From: Streptomyces cinnamoneus
Lineage (GTDB): Bacteria; Actinomycetota; Actinomycetes; Streptomycetales; Streptomycetaceae
NCBI RefSeq assembly: GCF_014650495.1
Contig: NZ_BMVB01000005.1
Coordinates: 186,001-250,000, forward strand
Direction of reading: 5' to 3'
Length of the DNA: 64,000 nucleotides
Positions 39,401 to 48,955 of the stretch are shown piece after piece. A model generated the notes under the pieces. It was not told the origin of the DNA. It saw only the letters and a list, made by a program, of their open reading frames with translations, and did no database searches. Each line of letters starts with the position of its first letter. Within the stretch, counting starts at the first letter, position 1. Position numbers and translations under genes: made by a program.

Positions 39401-40609
39401 TCACCAAGTGACCGGGAGTGCCGATACCGAGAACCCGGAGCCGTTGACGAAGGGCAGTTCGTCGCGTGGCGTGGCCAGGCGGAGAGTGGGGATGCGCCGG
39501 AACAGAGTGTCGAGGACGATGCACAGCTCCAGCCGGGCCAGGTTCTTGCCGAGGCACTGGTGCGGTCCCGAGCCAAAAGCCAGGTGCCTGCGGTTGTCCC
39601 TGGTGACATCGAACGTGTCCGGGTCGGCGAAGGCCGCGGGGTCGCGGTTGGCGGCGGCGGACAGGGCGGCGACGCCCTCACCCTCCCGTATCAGAGTGCC
39701 GCCGATCTCGACGTCCGCCGTGGCGCGGCGAATCAGGGGCAGCTCGGCGACGGAGAAGAACCTCAGCAGTTCCTCCACCGCCGCCGGGGTCAGGCCCGGG
39801 TCGGCGGTGAGGAGGGCGAGCTGGTCGGGGTGTTCGAGGAGCGCCAGGACCCCGAGTGCGGTCATCGTGGCGGTGGTCTCCAGGCCCGCGACGACCAGGA
39901 GTATGCACAGTTCGACCATGGCCCAGCGGCCCTCGTCACCGCTGAAGAGCTGGTGGCCCGCCAGCCTGCCCAGCAGGTCCTCGGGCCGCTCGGTCATCTT
40001 GGCGGCGCACAGTGCGTCGAAATACGCGATCAGAGAGCGGAAGGACTCGGCGACGCGATCCGCATCAACGGAGTCGTGGGCCGTCAGCACCATGGTGTTG
40101 GTGGTGAACTCCTGCCGGTCACTGGTCGGGATGCCGAGCAGCTCACACAGCACCAGACCGGACATCGGCACGGCCAGCGCGGACACCAGGTCGGCGGGCC
40201 CGGCGCCGGCCAGCACATCGTCGAGCAGACCGTCGACGATGCACTGGACCTTGGGGCGCAGTTCTCGTATGCGGCGGATGGCGAACTCGCCGGCGACCGC
40301 ACGACGGGCGGGGCCGTGCTCGGGTGGGTCCATCTCGATCAGCGAGGGCCTGAAGCCGGGGAACACGGCCTCGCCGACGCGCATCCACGGGAAGTCCGGG
40401 TGCGAGCGGTCGGAGCTGAACCGGGCGTCGCCGAGCACAGCACGGACGTCTTCATGGCGTGCGGCAACGAACACCGTGCGTCCGCTCGGGCCCGTCACCC
40501 TGGCCAGGCCGGGGTGCTCGCGCAGGCCGGCGTAGTCCGGTGGCGGGGAGAACGGGCAGGTCCGGGACATCGGCCAGGTCTCGGCTCGCAGCGGACTCTG
40601 GTCGTGCAT
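39401..40609 (-). CDS. Cytochrome P450 upstream of the PKS genes
   Basis: 402 residues from ATG 40609 (GAGGTGG upstream; a GTG at 40618 is in frame). I-helix VAGLETTA near 240, ExxR (VEELLRFF) near 278, and heme loop LAFGSGPHQCLGKNLAR near 345 are complete. The N-terminal DYAGLREHPGLARV resembles CYP105-type actinomycete P450s. It lies on the same strand, 200 bases before PKS A, and is probably a third tailoring oxidase of the cluster. Confidence 0.92.
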   Translation of the reverse strand: MHDQSPLRAETWPMSRTCPFSPPPDYAGLREHPGLARVTGPSGRTVFVAARHEDVRAVLGDARFSSDRSHPDFPWMRVGEAVFPGFRPSLIEMDPPEHGPARRAVAGEFAIRRIRELRPKVQCIVDGLLDDVLAGAGPADLVSALAVPMSGLVLCELLGIPTSDRQEFTTNTMVLTAHDSVDADRVAESFRSLIAYFDALCAAKMTERPEDLLGRLAGHQLFSGDEGRWAMVELCILLVVAGLETTATMTALGVLALLEHPDQLALLTADPGLTPAAVEELLRFFSVAELPLIRRATADVEIGGTLIREGEGVAALSAAANRDPAAFADPDTFDVTRDNRRHLAFGSGPHQCLGKNLARLELCIVLDTLFRRIPTLRLATPRDELPFVNGSGFSVSALPVTW

Positions 40610-40971
40610 GGTCACCACCTCGACTCTGTTCGAAAGTCAAGGACAACCGTATGGCTGGTGATACCCGATTTTCCCTAGTACCGCGTTGAGGTCGGAACTC
40701 AGCCGTCCACGAGGCGGCGGCGTCCAGCAGGCCGCCGGCGATCGCCTTGGTGACGAAGCGGACGACGGCGTCGGCGAGGTTCCCGATGGTGTTGCCGATG
40801 CTCGTCCGCGGGCTCTTCGTTCGCTGATGAGGGGCTTGAGCACCGGCTTCACCTGGGCCCGAAGGGCTCTCCGTAGCGTAGGTGCGGCGGCTCGGCGCCT
40901 TGACATCGGAGTGCGGCTCGGCGTGCGCCCCTCATCAGGGAGGGCAGGTCATCTTGCGGACGGGCACCTCA
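40610..40971. other. Gap between P450 and secreted-protein genes
   Basis: One minus-strand frame reads SIGNTIGNLADAVVRFVTKA then IAGGLLDAAASW, which looks like natural helical protein sequence but has no visible start and no family I recognise. It may be the tail of a lost gene. Confidence 0.35.
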
Positions 40972-41385
40972 CTACGGGGACCTCACTATGGAAAGGGTCA
41001 CCTTGGCGTCGCCGCCGTTGTGCCAGCCGGTTTCGTACTTCTCGCTCCACTGCGTGTCCGGGCCGCCGGGGTTGTAGTGCGAATACGTGGCTTCCCATGC
41101 GCCGATGACGACCCTCGCCCTGGGCGATGAGTTGTACGCGTGGTCCGCGACGTACAGCGAGACGCTGGACTGCCGCTTGCCCTTGTACGTGCGGTGGCAT
41201 TCGTTGTACTTGACCTCGCCTCCGGGCATCGTGATCAACCGCCACCCTTCGCACGTGGCCGGCTCGGCGGCTGCGGACGTGCTCGCGGAATCCGCCGCGT
41301 GGGCGGCGCCGCCGAACGCCGTGCCCGCCAGGGCCAGGGCGGCCGTGCCGAGGCCGACCCGCTGAACCATGTTGCCGTTGAGCAT
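40972..41385 (-). CDS. Small secreted protein of unknown function
   Basis: 137 residues from ATG 41385, which has a strong AGGAGGAGG site. A signal peptide (VGLGTAALALAGTAFGGAAHA) ends near residue 27. The mature part has two cysteines (CEGWRL and NECHRTY, likely one disulfide) and is rich in aromatic residues. It is not assigned to a family. Confidence 0.75.
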   Translation of the reverse strand: MLNGNMVQRVGLGTAALALAGTAFGGAAHAADSASTSAAAEPATCEGWRLITMPGGEVKYNECHRTYKGKRQSSVSLYVADHAYNSSPRARVVIGAWEATYSHYNPGGPDTQWSEKYETGWHNGGDAKVTLSIVRSP

Positions 41386-42377
41386 GTGTTGCCTCCTCCT
41401 GTCGTGACCTGAGGCCCGACCGGCGGGCGATCGCTTGCCCCGCCGCCGGATCCGGCACCCACAGACTCGTACGCCCGGCGGCAGGCGGCCAGGGGGCCGA
41501 CCCGAGGCGGGACGACGGGGGACGAAGCACGCTGTGACCTGCTGGGACGCTGCTTCCCACGAGAGGATGGGGGACACCCTGGGACGCGGCGGCACTTCGA
41601 GCGGCCCATTCCATGGAAGCCGGGCGCAAGCCGGAACGCACATTCACCGTCCGAAGCCTTCCGCCCCGATCACACCAGCACAGCAGGTCAGGTCTCGGAC
41701 CCGGTCCGCGCTGCTGAACGTCACCTCCGCGATCTTCACCACGCTCATGCCCGGGGCTGACAACTGGTCGCACTGGCTGCCGGAGTGCTATTCGCCGAAG
41801 GTCCGAGGACCGGAGGTGGTGGCGCCGGCGCTGTAACGGCTGGTGACAGGACGCTGGATTCGCGCAGGTTCGGCGAGCGTGTCCGGGCCGGGCCCCCGGG
41901 CGAGGACGGCAGGGGCGCGGGCCGGGTGGTAGGCCGTGGCCGACGACGCCCGGGACTGGTCCCGGTCGGAAAAGAACGCGACTACAGCACACTTCTGCGA
42001 CGCAGATCCACCTCTCCGAGAGTTGCCGAAACGTCACTCCCGAAGGCACTCCTGGATAACCGGCACCAAACGCTTGTCACTTAGAATAATCAGATGGAGA
42101 TAAATAGAGAAGGGTGGGCAATCGGCGCGGCACGTCACGCATATCCTGCGTACCGCGAGTCCCCGGACAGGGCACCCGCACTCCGCGGCAACCGCCGCTT
42201 CGGCAGTCCAACGACAGGCGACCGACCCATTCGGCAACCGCTCGTTGACCGTCGTACAGGCGGCCGACTCGCGCAACCACCCACCCCCTAGATCCGAGCG
42301 ATTTTCGAGACCCTTGGCGCCTGACGGCAATCCCCACTTGCAGCAGTCTCGCAATTTCGTTCAGAATCGGACATCGA
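41386..42377. other. About 990 bases without a recognisable gene
   Basis: The first 600 bases are GC-rich with no family-like frame. From about 42060 the base composition drops. TAGAAT at 42082-42087 is a good -10 hexamer on the plus strand, though a matching -35 is weak. If used, it would give the decarboxylase gene a leader of almost 290 bases. Confidence 0.4.
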
Positions 42378-44021
42378 ATGATTACCGAACACTCCGAGAC
42401 GCATCTCACGGCACGGCCGGCCAACGAGGACTACCGGCTGGGTACCGAGGCATACACCGATGAGCAGCGGACTGCGGTCCTTGCCAAGTTGGAGGGGTAC
42501 CTGGGAGGGCACCGGAATCGTCTTCTGGGTTACCAGGTGAACCTGTCGCTCGACGGCCACGCCGCGCTGGGTCGCTTCCTGGGCTACCACATCAACAACA
42601 TCGGGGACCCGTTCGTCGACAGCAACTACAGCCTGCACTCGCGGTGGCTGGAGCGGGCGGTCCTGGAGCACTACGCCCGCCTGTGGCACGCCCCGCTGCC
42701 CGAGGACCCGGCCAGTCCTGGGGATGAGGACGGGTGGGGATACGTGCTGTCCATGGGCAGCACCGAGGGCAACCTGTACGCCATGTGGAACGCCCGCGAC
42801 TATCTGGACGGCAACGCCCTGGTCCGTGACGAGGTCTCCGGCGATGCCAGCTGCCGCACCACCTACCTGCGGGCCGAACACCCCGCCGACAATCCCAACG
42901 CCTACATGCCGGTGGCGTTCTTCTCGCAGGAGACCCACTACTCGCACATCAAGGCGATGCGGGTGCTGGACATCCCGACCTTCTACGACCTGGGCGGCAG
43001 CCTCTACCCGGGCGAGTGCCCCATCGACGTGGCCGGCACCGGCATGCAGACGTACAACGGGTGGCCGCTCGGCGGAGTCCCGACCACCGGCGGCGACGAG
43101 GGTCCGGGCACGGTCGATGTCGACGCCTTGGTGGCCCTCGTGGACTTCTTCGCCGCCAAGGGCCACCCCGTCCTGGTCAACTTCAACATCGGCAGCGTCT
43201 TCAAGGGCGCCTACGACGACGTTCAAGGCGCCTGCGAGCGCCTGCGACCCGTCTTCGAGCGGCACGGCCTCGTCGACCGCACCGTGCGCTTCGACCCCGA
43301 CGACCCCACCCGCGTCAGCATCCGCAACGGGTACTGGATCCACGTCGACGGAGCGCTCGGCGGCGCCTACGCCCCCTACCTGGAGAAGGCCCGCGACAGC
43401 GGACTCATCAAGAGCGCGCCGCCGGTCTTCGACTTCCGGATTCCCGAGGTGTCCTCGATCGTCACCAGCGGACACAAGTACCCCGGCGCGCCCGTCCCCA
43501 CCGGGATCTACATGTCCCGCGCGGGATCCAAGCTGCGCCCGCCGTCCGACCCGGCGGTCGTCTCCTCCCCCGACAGCACCTTCGCCGGCTCCCGCAGCGG
43601 CTTCGCCTCCCTGGCCATGTGGAACCACCTCGCCCAGTTCAGCGAGGAGCAGCAGGTGCGGCAGGCCGCCGAGGTCCTGCGGATCGCCGAGTACACGGCC
43701 GAACGCCTGCGCCGGCTGAGCGAGCAGCTGCAGGAGCGCGGTGAGCCCTGGGCCGAGGACGGTATCGAGGTCGGTCACGGCGATCACGCGCTCAGCGTCT
43801 GGTTCCAGCAGCCGCGGGCTGAGATCGCGCAGAAGTACTCGCTGGCCTGCGTGCCACTCAATCTCGGTGGACGCCGCCACGACTACAGCCACGTCTACGT
43901 CATGCCGCACGTCACCCAGGAGCTGATCGACGAACTCCTCGAGGACCTCGCCCAGCCCGGAGCGTTCGACCGTTCCGCGGAGAAGGACGCGCAGCGGCCC
44001 CCGATTCCCCACCAGCGCTGA
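42378..44021 (+). CDS. Group II pyridoxal-phosphate-dependent amino-acid decarboxylase
   Basis: 547 residues. PLP-binding features of the group II (Glu/His/aromatic/Val decarboxylase) family: SMGSTEGNLYAMWNARDYL near 120, HVDGALGGAY with the Asp that holds the pyridine nitrogen near 330, and TSGHKYPGAP with the Schiff-base lysine near residue 365. The N-terminal GYQVNLSLDGHAAL is shared with actinomycete valine/histidine-decarboxylase-like enzymes. It converts an L-amino acid to its amine and CO2; which amino acid cannot be read from sequence. No strong ribosome site precedes the ATG. It is followed by a hairpin and a P450-like gene on the same strand. Confidence 0.87.
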   Translation: MITEHSETHLTARPANEDYRLGTEAYTDEQRTAVLAKLEGYLGGHRNRLLGYQVNLSLDGHAALGRFLGYHINNIGDPFVDSNYSLHSRWLERAVLEHYARLWHAPLPEDPASPGDEDGWGYVLSMGSTEGNLYAMWNARDYLDGNALVRDEVSGDASCRTTYLRAEHPADNPNAYMPVAFFSQETHYSHIKAMRVLDIPTFYDLGGSLYPGECPIDVAGTGMQTYNGWPLGGVPTTGGDEGPGTVDVDALVALVDFFAAKGHPVLVNFNIGSVFKGAYDDVQGACERLRPVFERHGLVDRTVRFDPDDPTRVSIRNGYWIHVDGALGGAYAPYLEKARDSGLIKSAPPVFDFRIPEVSSIVTSGHKYPGAPVPTGIYMSRAGSKLRPPSDPAVVSSPDSTFAGSRSGFASLAMWNHLAQFSEEQQVRQAAEVLRIAEYTAERLRRLSEQLQERGEPWAEDGIEVGHGDHALSVWFQQPRAEIAQKYSLACVPLNLGGRRHDYSHVYVMPHVTQELIDELLEDLAQPGAFDRSAEKDAQRPPIPHQR

Positions 44022-44070
44022 CCCGCAGGCGGGCAGCCGGACCGCAATCGCCCGCCCGCCTCCTGGCGAT

Positions 44071-44102
44071 GTTGCCCCGTACATCTCCGCGTGCGGGGCA
44101 AC
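44071..44102 (+). terminator. Hairpin after the decarboxylase gene
   Basis: GTTGCCCCG pairs with CGGGGCAAC (9 bp, extendable inward) 50 bases after the decarboxylase stop. No T-run follows. It may be a terminator or attenuator separating the P450-like gene. Confidence 0.5.
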
Positions 44103-44188
44103 TGGCCAAGGACGCAACCCGGGGCCCGTCACCGCCACTGGCTGCCGGCAACCTCCAAAGACTGCTGCGAAGCCATTCGGAAGGACGC

Positions 44189-45388
44189 ATGACCTCGTTC
44201 CTGGACACGATCACACCGGAGGAGCTCCACGCGGATCCCTATCCGATCTATCAGCGGCTTCGACGGGACCACCCTGTGGCCGATATCCCTGCGCTCGGCT
44301 GCTGGCTTGTCACGCGCTGGCAGGACGTGCGTCAGGTGATGAGCCACGGTCAGACGTTCACCACCAGCTTTCCGTCCGCGATGTCGGAGATTTACGGATC
44401 GGAGAACATCCTGTCGAGGAGCGGCGACATCCACCAAGGGATGCGCGCCAGCGCCGAGGAACTCTTCGAGCCCGAATACGCCGGTCGCGCCCGAGCGTAC
44501 GCACGAAAGCTGGTCATCGAGCGGGTCTCCGGCATGCACGGGCAAGCGGACCTCATGGGTGAGGTCCTGCAACCCGTCGTGGCAGAGGTGTTCCGGTGGA
44601 TGCTGAGCCTCGAGGTCGACAGCACGACCCTGCTGCGCCTGGCACAGGACCTGTGGCTGGGCGCCCTCGATTCCGGGGACCCCGCCAAGCTCGCGGTGTC
44701 GGCCGCCGCTGTGGACGAGCTCGACGCCACGCTTGCCCCCTGGATCGAGGGCCTCGGCCCGGACCCGTCCTCGGCGATCGCACGGTGGCGACACATCAAC
44801 CCCGGAAGCGTTTGTCCGCGAGGCGTCGCGGAGGTCCTCCCGACGATCCGCGTGATCCTCCCGTCCCTTCCCGAACCCGGGTGGGCGGCGGGCAGCCTCC
44901 TGGTCGCCCTGTTCAACGACCCGGACCAGCGCCGGCTTGTCCGGGACCACCCGGAGCTCCTCGGCGATGCCGTCCACGAAGTCCTGCGCTGGATGCCACC
45001 GTTCGGGCTCGTCGAGCGCATGACCACGCGACCGGTGGAACTGGGCGGCACACGCCTGCCCGCCGGTGCACACGTCCTGGCCGCGATCGGCTCCGCGAAC
45101 CGTGATGAGACGGTGTTCGAGCAGCCCGACATCTTCGACCTGCGCCGCCCACGGCAGCCGCTGGTCACCTTCGGATACGGAGAACACGCCTGCCTCGTAC
45201 GCGCGTTCATTCCCGCCATCGTAGAAGGCATGATCACCGGCATCCTCGATGTCCACCCCGGCGTCCGCGCCGACCCTACGGAGCAGCCCCGCCTGGCCGG
45301 CTGGGCCGCCCGCTACACCGCACGCCTTCGCGTGGACGGCCTCGGCGACTCCGCGGACCGGGCAACAGCGCTGGGCCCGCCTGGTTGA
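44189..45388 (+). CDS. P450-like protein with degenerate I-helix
   Basis: 399 residues from ATG 44189 behind GGAAGGAC. It begins like a bacterial P450 (ADPYPIYQRL) and keeps ExxR (HEVLRWMPP) and a heme-cysteine loop VTFGYGEHACLVRAF. Two things are wrong for a monooxygenase. Where the I-helix AGxxTT should be there is LPSLPEPGWAAGSLLVALF, with no acid-Thr pair. The Gly two residues after the cysteine is Val. A heme-thiolate protein that does not activate O2 in the usual way (peroxygenase, dehydratase or rearrangement type) fits. It lies 167 bases behind the decarboxylase, so it may act on that amine. Confidence 0.8.
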   Translation: MTSFLDTITPEELHADPYPIYQRLRRDHPVADIPALGCWLVTRWQDVRQVMSHGQTFTTSFPSAMSEIYGSENILSRSGDIHQGMRASAEELFEPEYAGRARAYARKLVIERVSGMHGQADLMGEVLQPVVAEVFRWMLSLEVDSTTLLRLAQDLWLGALDSGDPAKLAVSAAAVDELDATLAPWIEGLGPDPSSAIARWRHINPGSVCPRGVAEVLPTIRVILPSLPEPGWAAGSLLVALFNDPDQRRLVRDHPELLGDAVHEVLRWMPPFGLVERMTTRPVELGGTRLPAGAHVLAAIGSANRDETVFEQPDIFDLRRPRQPLVTFGYGEHACLVRAFIPAIVEGMITGILDVHPGVRADPTEQPRLAGWAARYTARLRVDGLGDSADRATALGPPG

Positions 45389-45480
45389 GGCAGGGCCCGC
45401 GGACCGGGCCCCTCCGACTCCGGGGGGGGGGACGGAGAATCCGTTCCGTCAGTGTCTGACGACGAAGACAGCGGTGGACG

Positions 45481-45565
45481 GGCCCGGCACACTGCCGCGC
45501 GAGCGACTGATCGCTGTGGTGGGAGCCGCCTGCAGGCTCCCCGGAGGTATCGGAGACGTCGATTG
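45481..45565 (+). pseudogene. Possible ketosynthase N-terminal scrap
   Basis: One frame reads RERLIAVVGAACRLPGGI, the hallmark start of a type I PKS ketosynthase (IAVVGxACRLPGG), then drifts into unrelated residues and stops. It is too short for certainty. A tract of ten G (45422-45431) lies just before it. Confidence 0.4.
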
Positions 45566-45715
45566 CCGCGAACCGGCTCTCTCGCTTTCTCGACCTGCGC
45601 GGCATGAGCCGCCACAGGCGACGCACTGACACGCCCCTCGCCCATCCGGAAGTGATGACCATGGCCACCCCTGCCCCACCCACCCCCGCCCCAGCGGTCG
45701 ACGCGCCTGCGCCGG

Positions 45716-46010
45716 GTTGCTGACCGGCTGGAGTGGCCCCGGAACCTGTGGATGGGGGTTTCGGTCGAGAACGCCGAAGAGCTCGGCCGGGTCGCTGTTC
45801 TCCGGACAGTCCCGGCGGCAGTCCGGTTTCTGTCTCTGGAACCGCTGCTCGGTCCGCTGACCGGGCTGGAGCTGGACGGGATGGGGTGGGTCATCGTCGG
45901 CGGCGAGTCCGGTCCCGGGCACCGCCCGATGGAGCAGGACTGGGTCATCCAGATCCGCGACGCCTGCCGGGCCGCCGGTGTGCCGTTCTTCTTCAAGCAG
46001 CCCCACCGGC
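45716..46010 (+). pseudogene. DUF5131 (phage Gp37/Gp68) C-terminal fragment
   Basis: The frame reads ADRLEWPRNLWMGVSVEN, then RFLSLEPLLGPL, GWVIVGGESGPG and AGVPFFFKQ, diagnostic of the Gp37/Gp68 radical-SAM-like family found on phages and integrative elements. The N-terminal half with the cysteines is missing and the sequence after FFFKQ no longer matches. It is non-functional. Confidence 0.7.
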
Positions 46011-46526
46011 CGGGCTTCGGGCGACCCGGGCGCAGCGCCCGGCGGACGGGGCTTCGGACGACCCGAGCATTATGCCCCTGCGGCTCGGGGACCGGTGGTG
46101 CACCTGCCACCAGCACCACGCGGAACAGTGGCTGCTCACGATGACCGGCACCGACGGCCTGGCGGGAGAACTCCAGCTCCGCTTCCCCCACCGCTACGGC
46201 CAGCACTACTGGATCGGGCACGCCCTGGCGAAGCACCCAGGCCAAGACGCGGATCCCCGTGCCGGTACGGCCGTGGATGCTCCCCGCTGCCGCCGGCTGC
46301 GGGCCGGGCCCGGCCAAGGCCGCCAGGGCGCCGCCTGACACGGCCTAGGGCTGGGCGCCTTGCCGGCCGGTCCCGAGCCGGCGCCGTGCTCGCCGGCTGC
46401 GGTGCCGGCTGTTCTCCCCGCTGGGACTGTTCGAGATGCTTCAGGAGAGCCGCGGTCGCGGTCGGGACGTCGGCGAGGATCCGGACGGCGCAGGGGCCCA
46501 GGGCGGAAAGCACCTCGACGAGGTAG
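46011..46526. other. Stretch without a recognisable gene
   Basis: A plus frame with WCTCHQHHAEQWLLTM then HYWIGHALAKHPG and a minus frame with LVEVLSALGPCAVRIL look protein-like, but neither has a convincing start or a family I can name. Confidence 0.35.
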
Positions 46527-46586
46527 TCACGGCCCGGATGTTCTCGGGCCGCGGGCGCGGATCATGTCGATGCGTACGAGGGGCAT
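46527..46586 (-). pseudogene. Tautomerase-family N-terminal scrap
   Basis: ATG at 46586 opens MPLVRIDMIRARGPR, the N-terminus of 4-oxalocrotonate-tautomerase-like proteins with catalytic Pro2, and then hits a stop after 19 codons. It lies 27 bases downstream of the MBL-fold gene on the same strand and was probably its operon partner. Confidence 0.45.
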
Positions 46587-46612
46587 CGTGGGGTCCTTCG
46601 GATCAGCGGTGG

Positions 46613-47419
46613 TCAGGGCTTCAGAGAGAGCCAGGTGCCGTGGTCGGCGATGCACAGGACGGAGGTGAGGCCGGCGTCGCCGAAGGCGTGCTCGAGGGCA
46701 TCGCGGCCTTCGGTGAAGTGGGCCCAGCCGGTGTAGTGCGCGGGGATGTTGACGGGGGCTCCAAGAATGGCGGCGGCCGCGGCGGCGCGGGCGCTGTCGA
46801 GGCTGACCGGGCGCTGACGGAACTTGCCGGGGACGCGGGCGGCGCCGGCGTGCAGGACGGTCGCGTCGATGGGGCCGGTGCGGCGGGCGATCTCGGTGAC
46901 GGTGCGCAGGGAGGCGTTGTCGCCGCTGACGTAGACGGTGGGCAGTCCGTCTCCGGCGAGGACGAAGCCGACGACCTGGCAGTTGACCTCGCCGTCCGCG
47001 TCGCGCTCACCGTCCTCGGGGCCGTGGACGGCCGGCACGGCGGTGATGGTCAGTTCGCCGCCGTCCGGGCGGGTGAGCGTGTGGGTGTCCCAGGCGCCCA
47101 GGCCCTTCGCGGGGCCGCCGAGCCGGCCGGCGGCGCCGGTGGTGGTGAGCAGCAGCGGGGCGGCCAGCGCGAAGGCGCGGCCGCGGTCGTCGAAGTTGTC
47201 GGCGTGATTGTCGTGGCTGACCAGGACCAGGTCGACGTCGGCGAACCGGTCCTCGGTGACGGCCGGGCCCTCGGTCTTGGTCAGGTAGCCGTGCGGGCCC
47301 GGGGCGTCGAAGGTCGGGTCGGAGACGATGCGGAGCCCGCCGAGGTCGAGGACGGTGGTGGGGCCGCCGACGACCAAAACCTGGCCGTCGTGACGGGGAA
47401 GGGGGGAGGACGAGGCCAT
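46613..47419 (-). CDS. MBL-fold metallo-hydrolase
   Basis: 268 residues from ATG 47419, preceded by AAGGAG; a longer frame to 47524 has no ribosome site. Metal-site motifs: LVSHDNHADNFDD (variant of HxHxDH) near residue 65, VPAVHGP near 130, GDNAS near 170, and IPAHYTGW near 230. The UlaG/YtnP-like arrangement suggests a hydrolase of a small substrate. It sits downstream of a LysR gene on the same strand, which may control it. Confidence 0.85.
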   Translation of the reverse strand: MASSSPLPRHDGQVLVVGGPTTVLDLGGLRIVSDPTFDAPGPHGYLTKTEGPAVTEDRFADVDLVLVSHDNHADNFDDRGRAFALAAPLLLTTTGAAGRLGGPAKGLGAWDTHTLTRPDGGELTITAVPAVHGPEDGERDADGEVNCQVVGFVLAGDGLPTVYVSGDNASLRTVTEIARRTGPIDATVLHAGAARVPGKFRQRPVSLDSARAAAAAAILGAPVNIPAHYTGWAHFTEGRDALEHAFGDAGLTSVLCIADHGTWLSLKP

Positions 47420-47548
47420 GCTGCTGCAGCTCCTTGGGCAGGTTGGGGAGGGAGGACGGTGGGTGCCCGGATGGTCCCGGCAGGCCCGTCCGCTGCAGCC
47501 GACCCTAGGGAGATGGCGGATCATGCGGAAATGCCGCTCCGGTTGCGC

Positions 47549-48493
47549 CTATGCCTCACCTGCATAGGTGCAGGTCGCGGCCGCTTCGATGGCCGCGTCG
47601 AGGAAGCGGCGCAGCAGCGCGGAGCCGGTTCCGGCCTCCGGGCGGTAGGCGAGGCGGACCGGGCTGGGCGGTGCGCCGGTCAGCGGCAGGAAGCGCAGCG
47701 CGGGGTGGTGGATGCGGCGTTCGGCGACGTCGGGGACGATACCGAGGCCGCGTCCCGCGGCCACCGATTCAAGCCACTCGTCGAAGTTCGCGGTCTGAAC
47801 GTACCGGCGAGGGCCGTCCCCGTGCGGCCAGCACCAGGGGCCGATGGTGCCGCTGGCGGTGTTGACGACCAGGGTCCATTCACGGGCGTCCTGCCAGCGC
47901 ACAGCGTCGCCGACGGCCTCAGGGTGATGACCGCGTGAGGCGGCTCGCCCGCCACCCTCGGCTTCCTCGCGGGCGCGGACGGCGACGCGGCGCTCGTCGT
48001 ACAGGTGCACCGTGCGCACGGCGTCCCCGACCGGCCTGTCGCCGCGCACCAGTGCCACGTCCACACCCTGACGGTCGAGGTCGTCGAGCGGATCGTCGCA
48101 GCGCACCAACTCGACCTGGGCACCGGTCTCGCGCTCGAAGCGGGCGATGGCACGCTGGGCCCAGGGGTCGGGCAGCAGCCAGCTGAAACCGAGCCTCAGC
48201 GTCGACTCGTGACGGGCGGCGGCCAGAGCCGCGTCAAAGGCGGCCAGGGTCCGCTCCGCGTGGACGAGGAACCCGGCGCCGGTACCGGTGGGGGCGACGC
48301 CGCGCGACGAGCGTTCCAGCAGCCGTACCCCGAGCCCCGCCTCCAGCTGGGCGACGGTGCGGCTCAGGGCCGGCTGCGTGATCAGCAATTCCTCGGCGGC
48401 CCGGGTGAACGAGCGGCACCGGGCCACTGCGGCGAACGCCCGCAGGTGCCTCAGCTCGATGCCGGACGCGCTCGCGGCGCCGGGCGCGGTCAC
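47549..48493 (-). CDS. LysR-family transcriptional regulator
   Basis: 314 residues, GTG start. The N-terminal helix-turn-helix is classical (HLRAFAAVARCRSFTRAAEE, ITQPALSRTVAQLE), followed by the periplasmic-binding-like effector domain. It probably regulates the downstream MBL-fold gene or the divergent transporter of which only a scrap remains. Confidence 0.9.
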   Translation of the reverse strand: MTAPGAASASGIELRHLRAFAAVARCRSFTRAAEELLITQPALSRTVAQLEAGLGVRLLERSSRGVAPTGTGAGFLVHAERTLAAFDAALAAARHESTLRLGFSWLLPDPWAQRAIARFERETGAQVELVRCDDPLDDLDRQGVDVALVRGDRPVGDAVRTVHLYDERRVAVRAREEAEGGGRAASRGHHPEAVGDAVRWQDAREWTLVVNTASGTIGPWCWPHGDGPRRYVQTANFDEWLESVAAGRGLGIVPDVAERRIHHPALRFLPLTGAPPSPVRLAYRPEAGTGSALLRRFLDAAIEAAATCTYAGEA

Positions 48494-48639
48494 CGTCGTC
48501 TCGCACTATGCCTGGTGGACATGGATGCAGCGTAACCGGCGTGTCCACCCTCCACGCCAGCGGCCTGGCGTCGCCGCGGAAGCCCTTTTCCCGGAGAAGA
48601 ACTGCGAAAGTGCGTGATCATGAAACAGGTGCTTGCGAT

Positions 48640-48800
48640 GGCCGCCCACACCTGCACCGCAGCCCGGGCCGCCTGCCCGTGGCCGACCGTGCTGCGGGGT
48701 GCTGCGGCCCTGGCTGCCGCGATGGGGGTGGACGGTTCACGTACACGCACCGTCATAGTCCGCCCCGCGATGAATCCCCACCGGAGGCCGCTTCCGTTCT
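48640..48800 (+). pseudogene. Possible MFS transporter N-terminal scrap
   Basis: WPTVLRGAAALAAAMGV in one frame continues as GRFTYT in the next. Together they resemble the first membrane helix of YbfB/YjiJ-type MFS transporters (AMGxGRFxYTPI). There is a frameshift and no further helices. It is divergent from the LysR gene, as such transporters often are. Confidence 0.35.
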
Positions 48801-48914
48801 ACTTGTGCCATCTCATGAATTGGTTCCTCGCTGTCAGGCTTGGCGGGCGGCGCCGTCCAGACCGTTCTCGACACCTGGCGCGGCCAGGCAGTCCGACCGG
48901 CTCCCGAGCCTGAC

Positions 48915-48955
48915 CGGGCCCCGGCCGCCTCTCTCGGAGGAGGCGACCGGGGCCC
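48915..48955. terminator. Long GC-rich hairpin
   Basis: CGGGCCCCGGCCGCCTC pairs with GAGGCGACCGGGGCCCG (16 of 17 bases) around a 7-base loop. No intact gene ends here, so it probably ended the lost transporter gene. 48956-49142 is otherwise empty. Confidence 0.6.

Noticed and set aside
44071..44102. Riboswitch before the P450-like gene
   Set aside because: It is one simple stem-loop with no conserved aptamer elements.
42378..45388. A valanimycin-like azoxy pathway
   Set aside because: Only the decarboxylase type fits. No flavin N-hydroxylase, seryl-tRNA synthetase homologue or transferase is present.
45752..46144. A complete gene for a 130-residue DUF5131 protein
   Set aside because: The sequence upstream of the internal ATG is still homologous, and the part after FFFKQ is not, so it is a fragment and not a true short gene.
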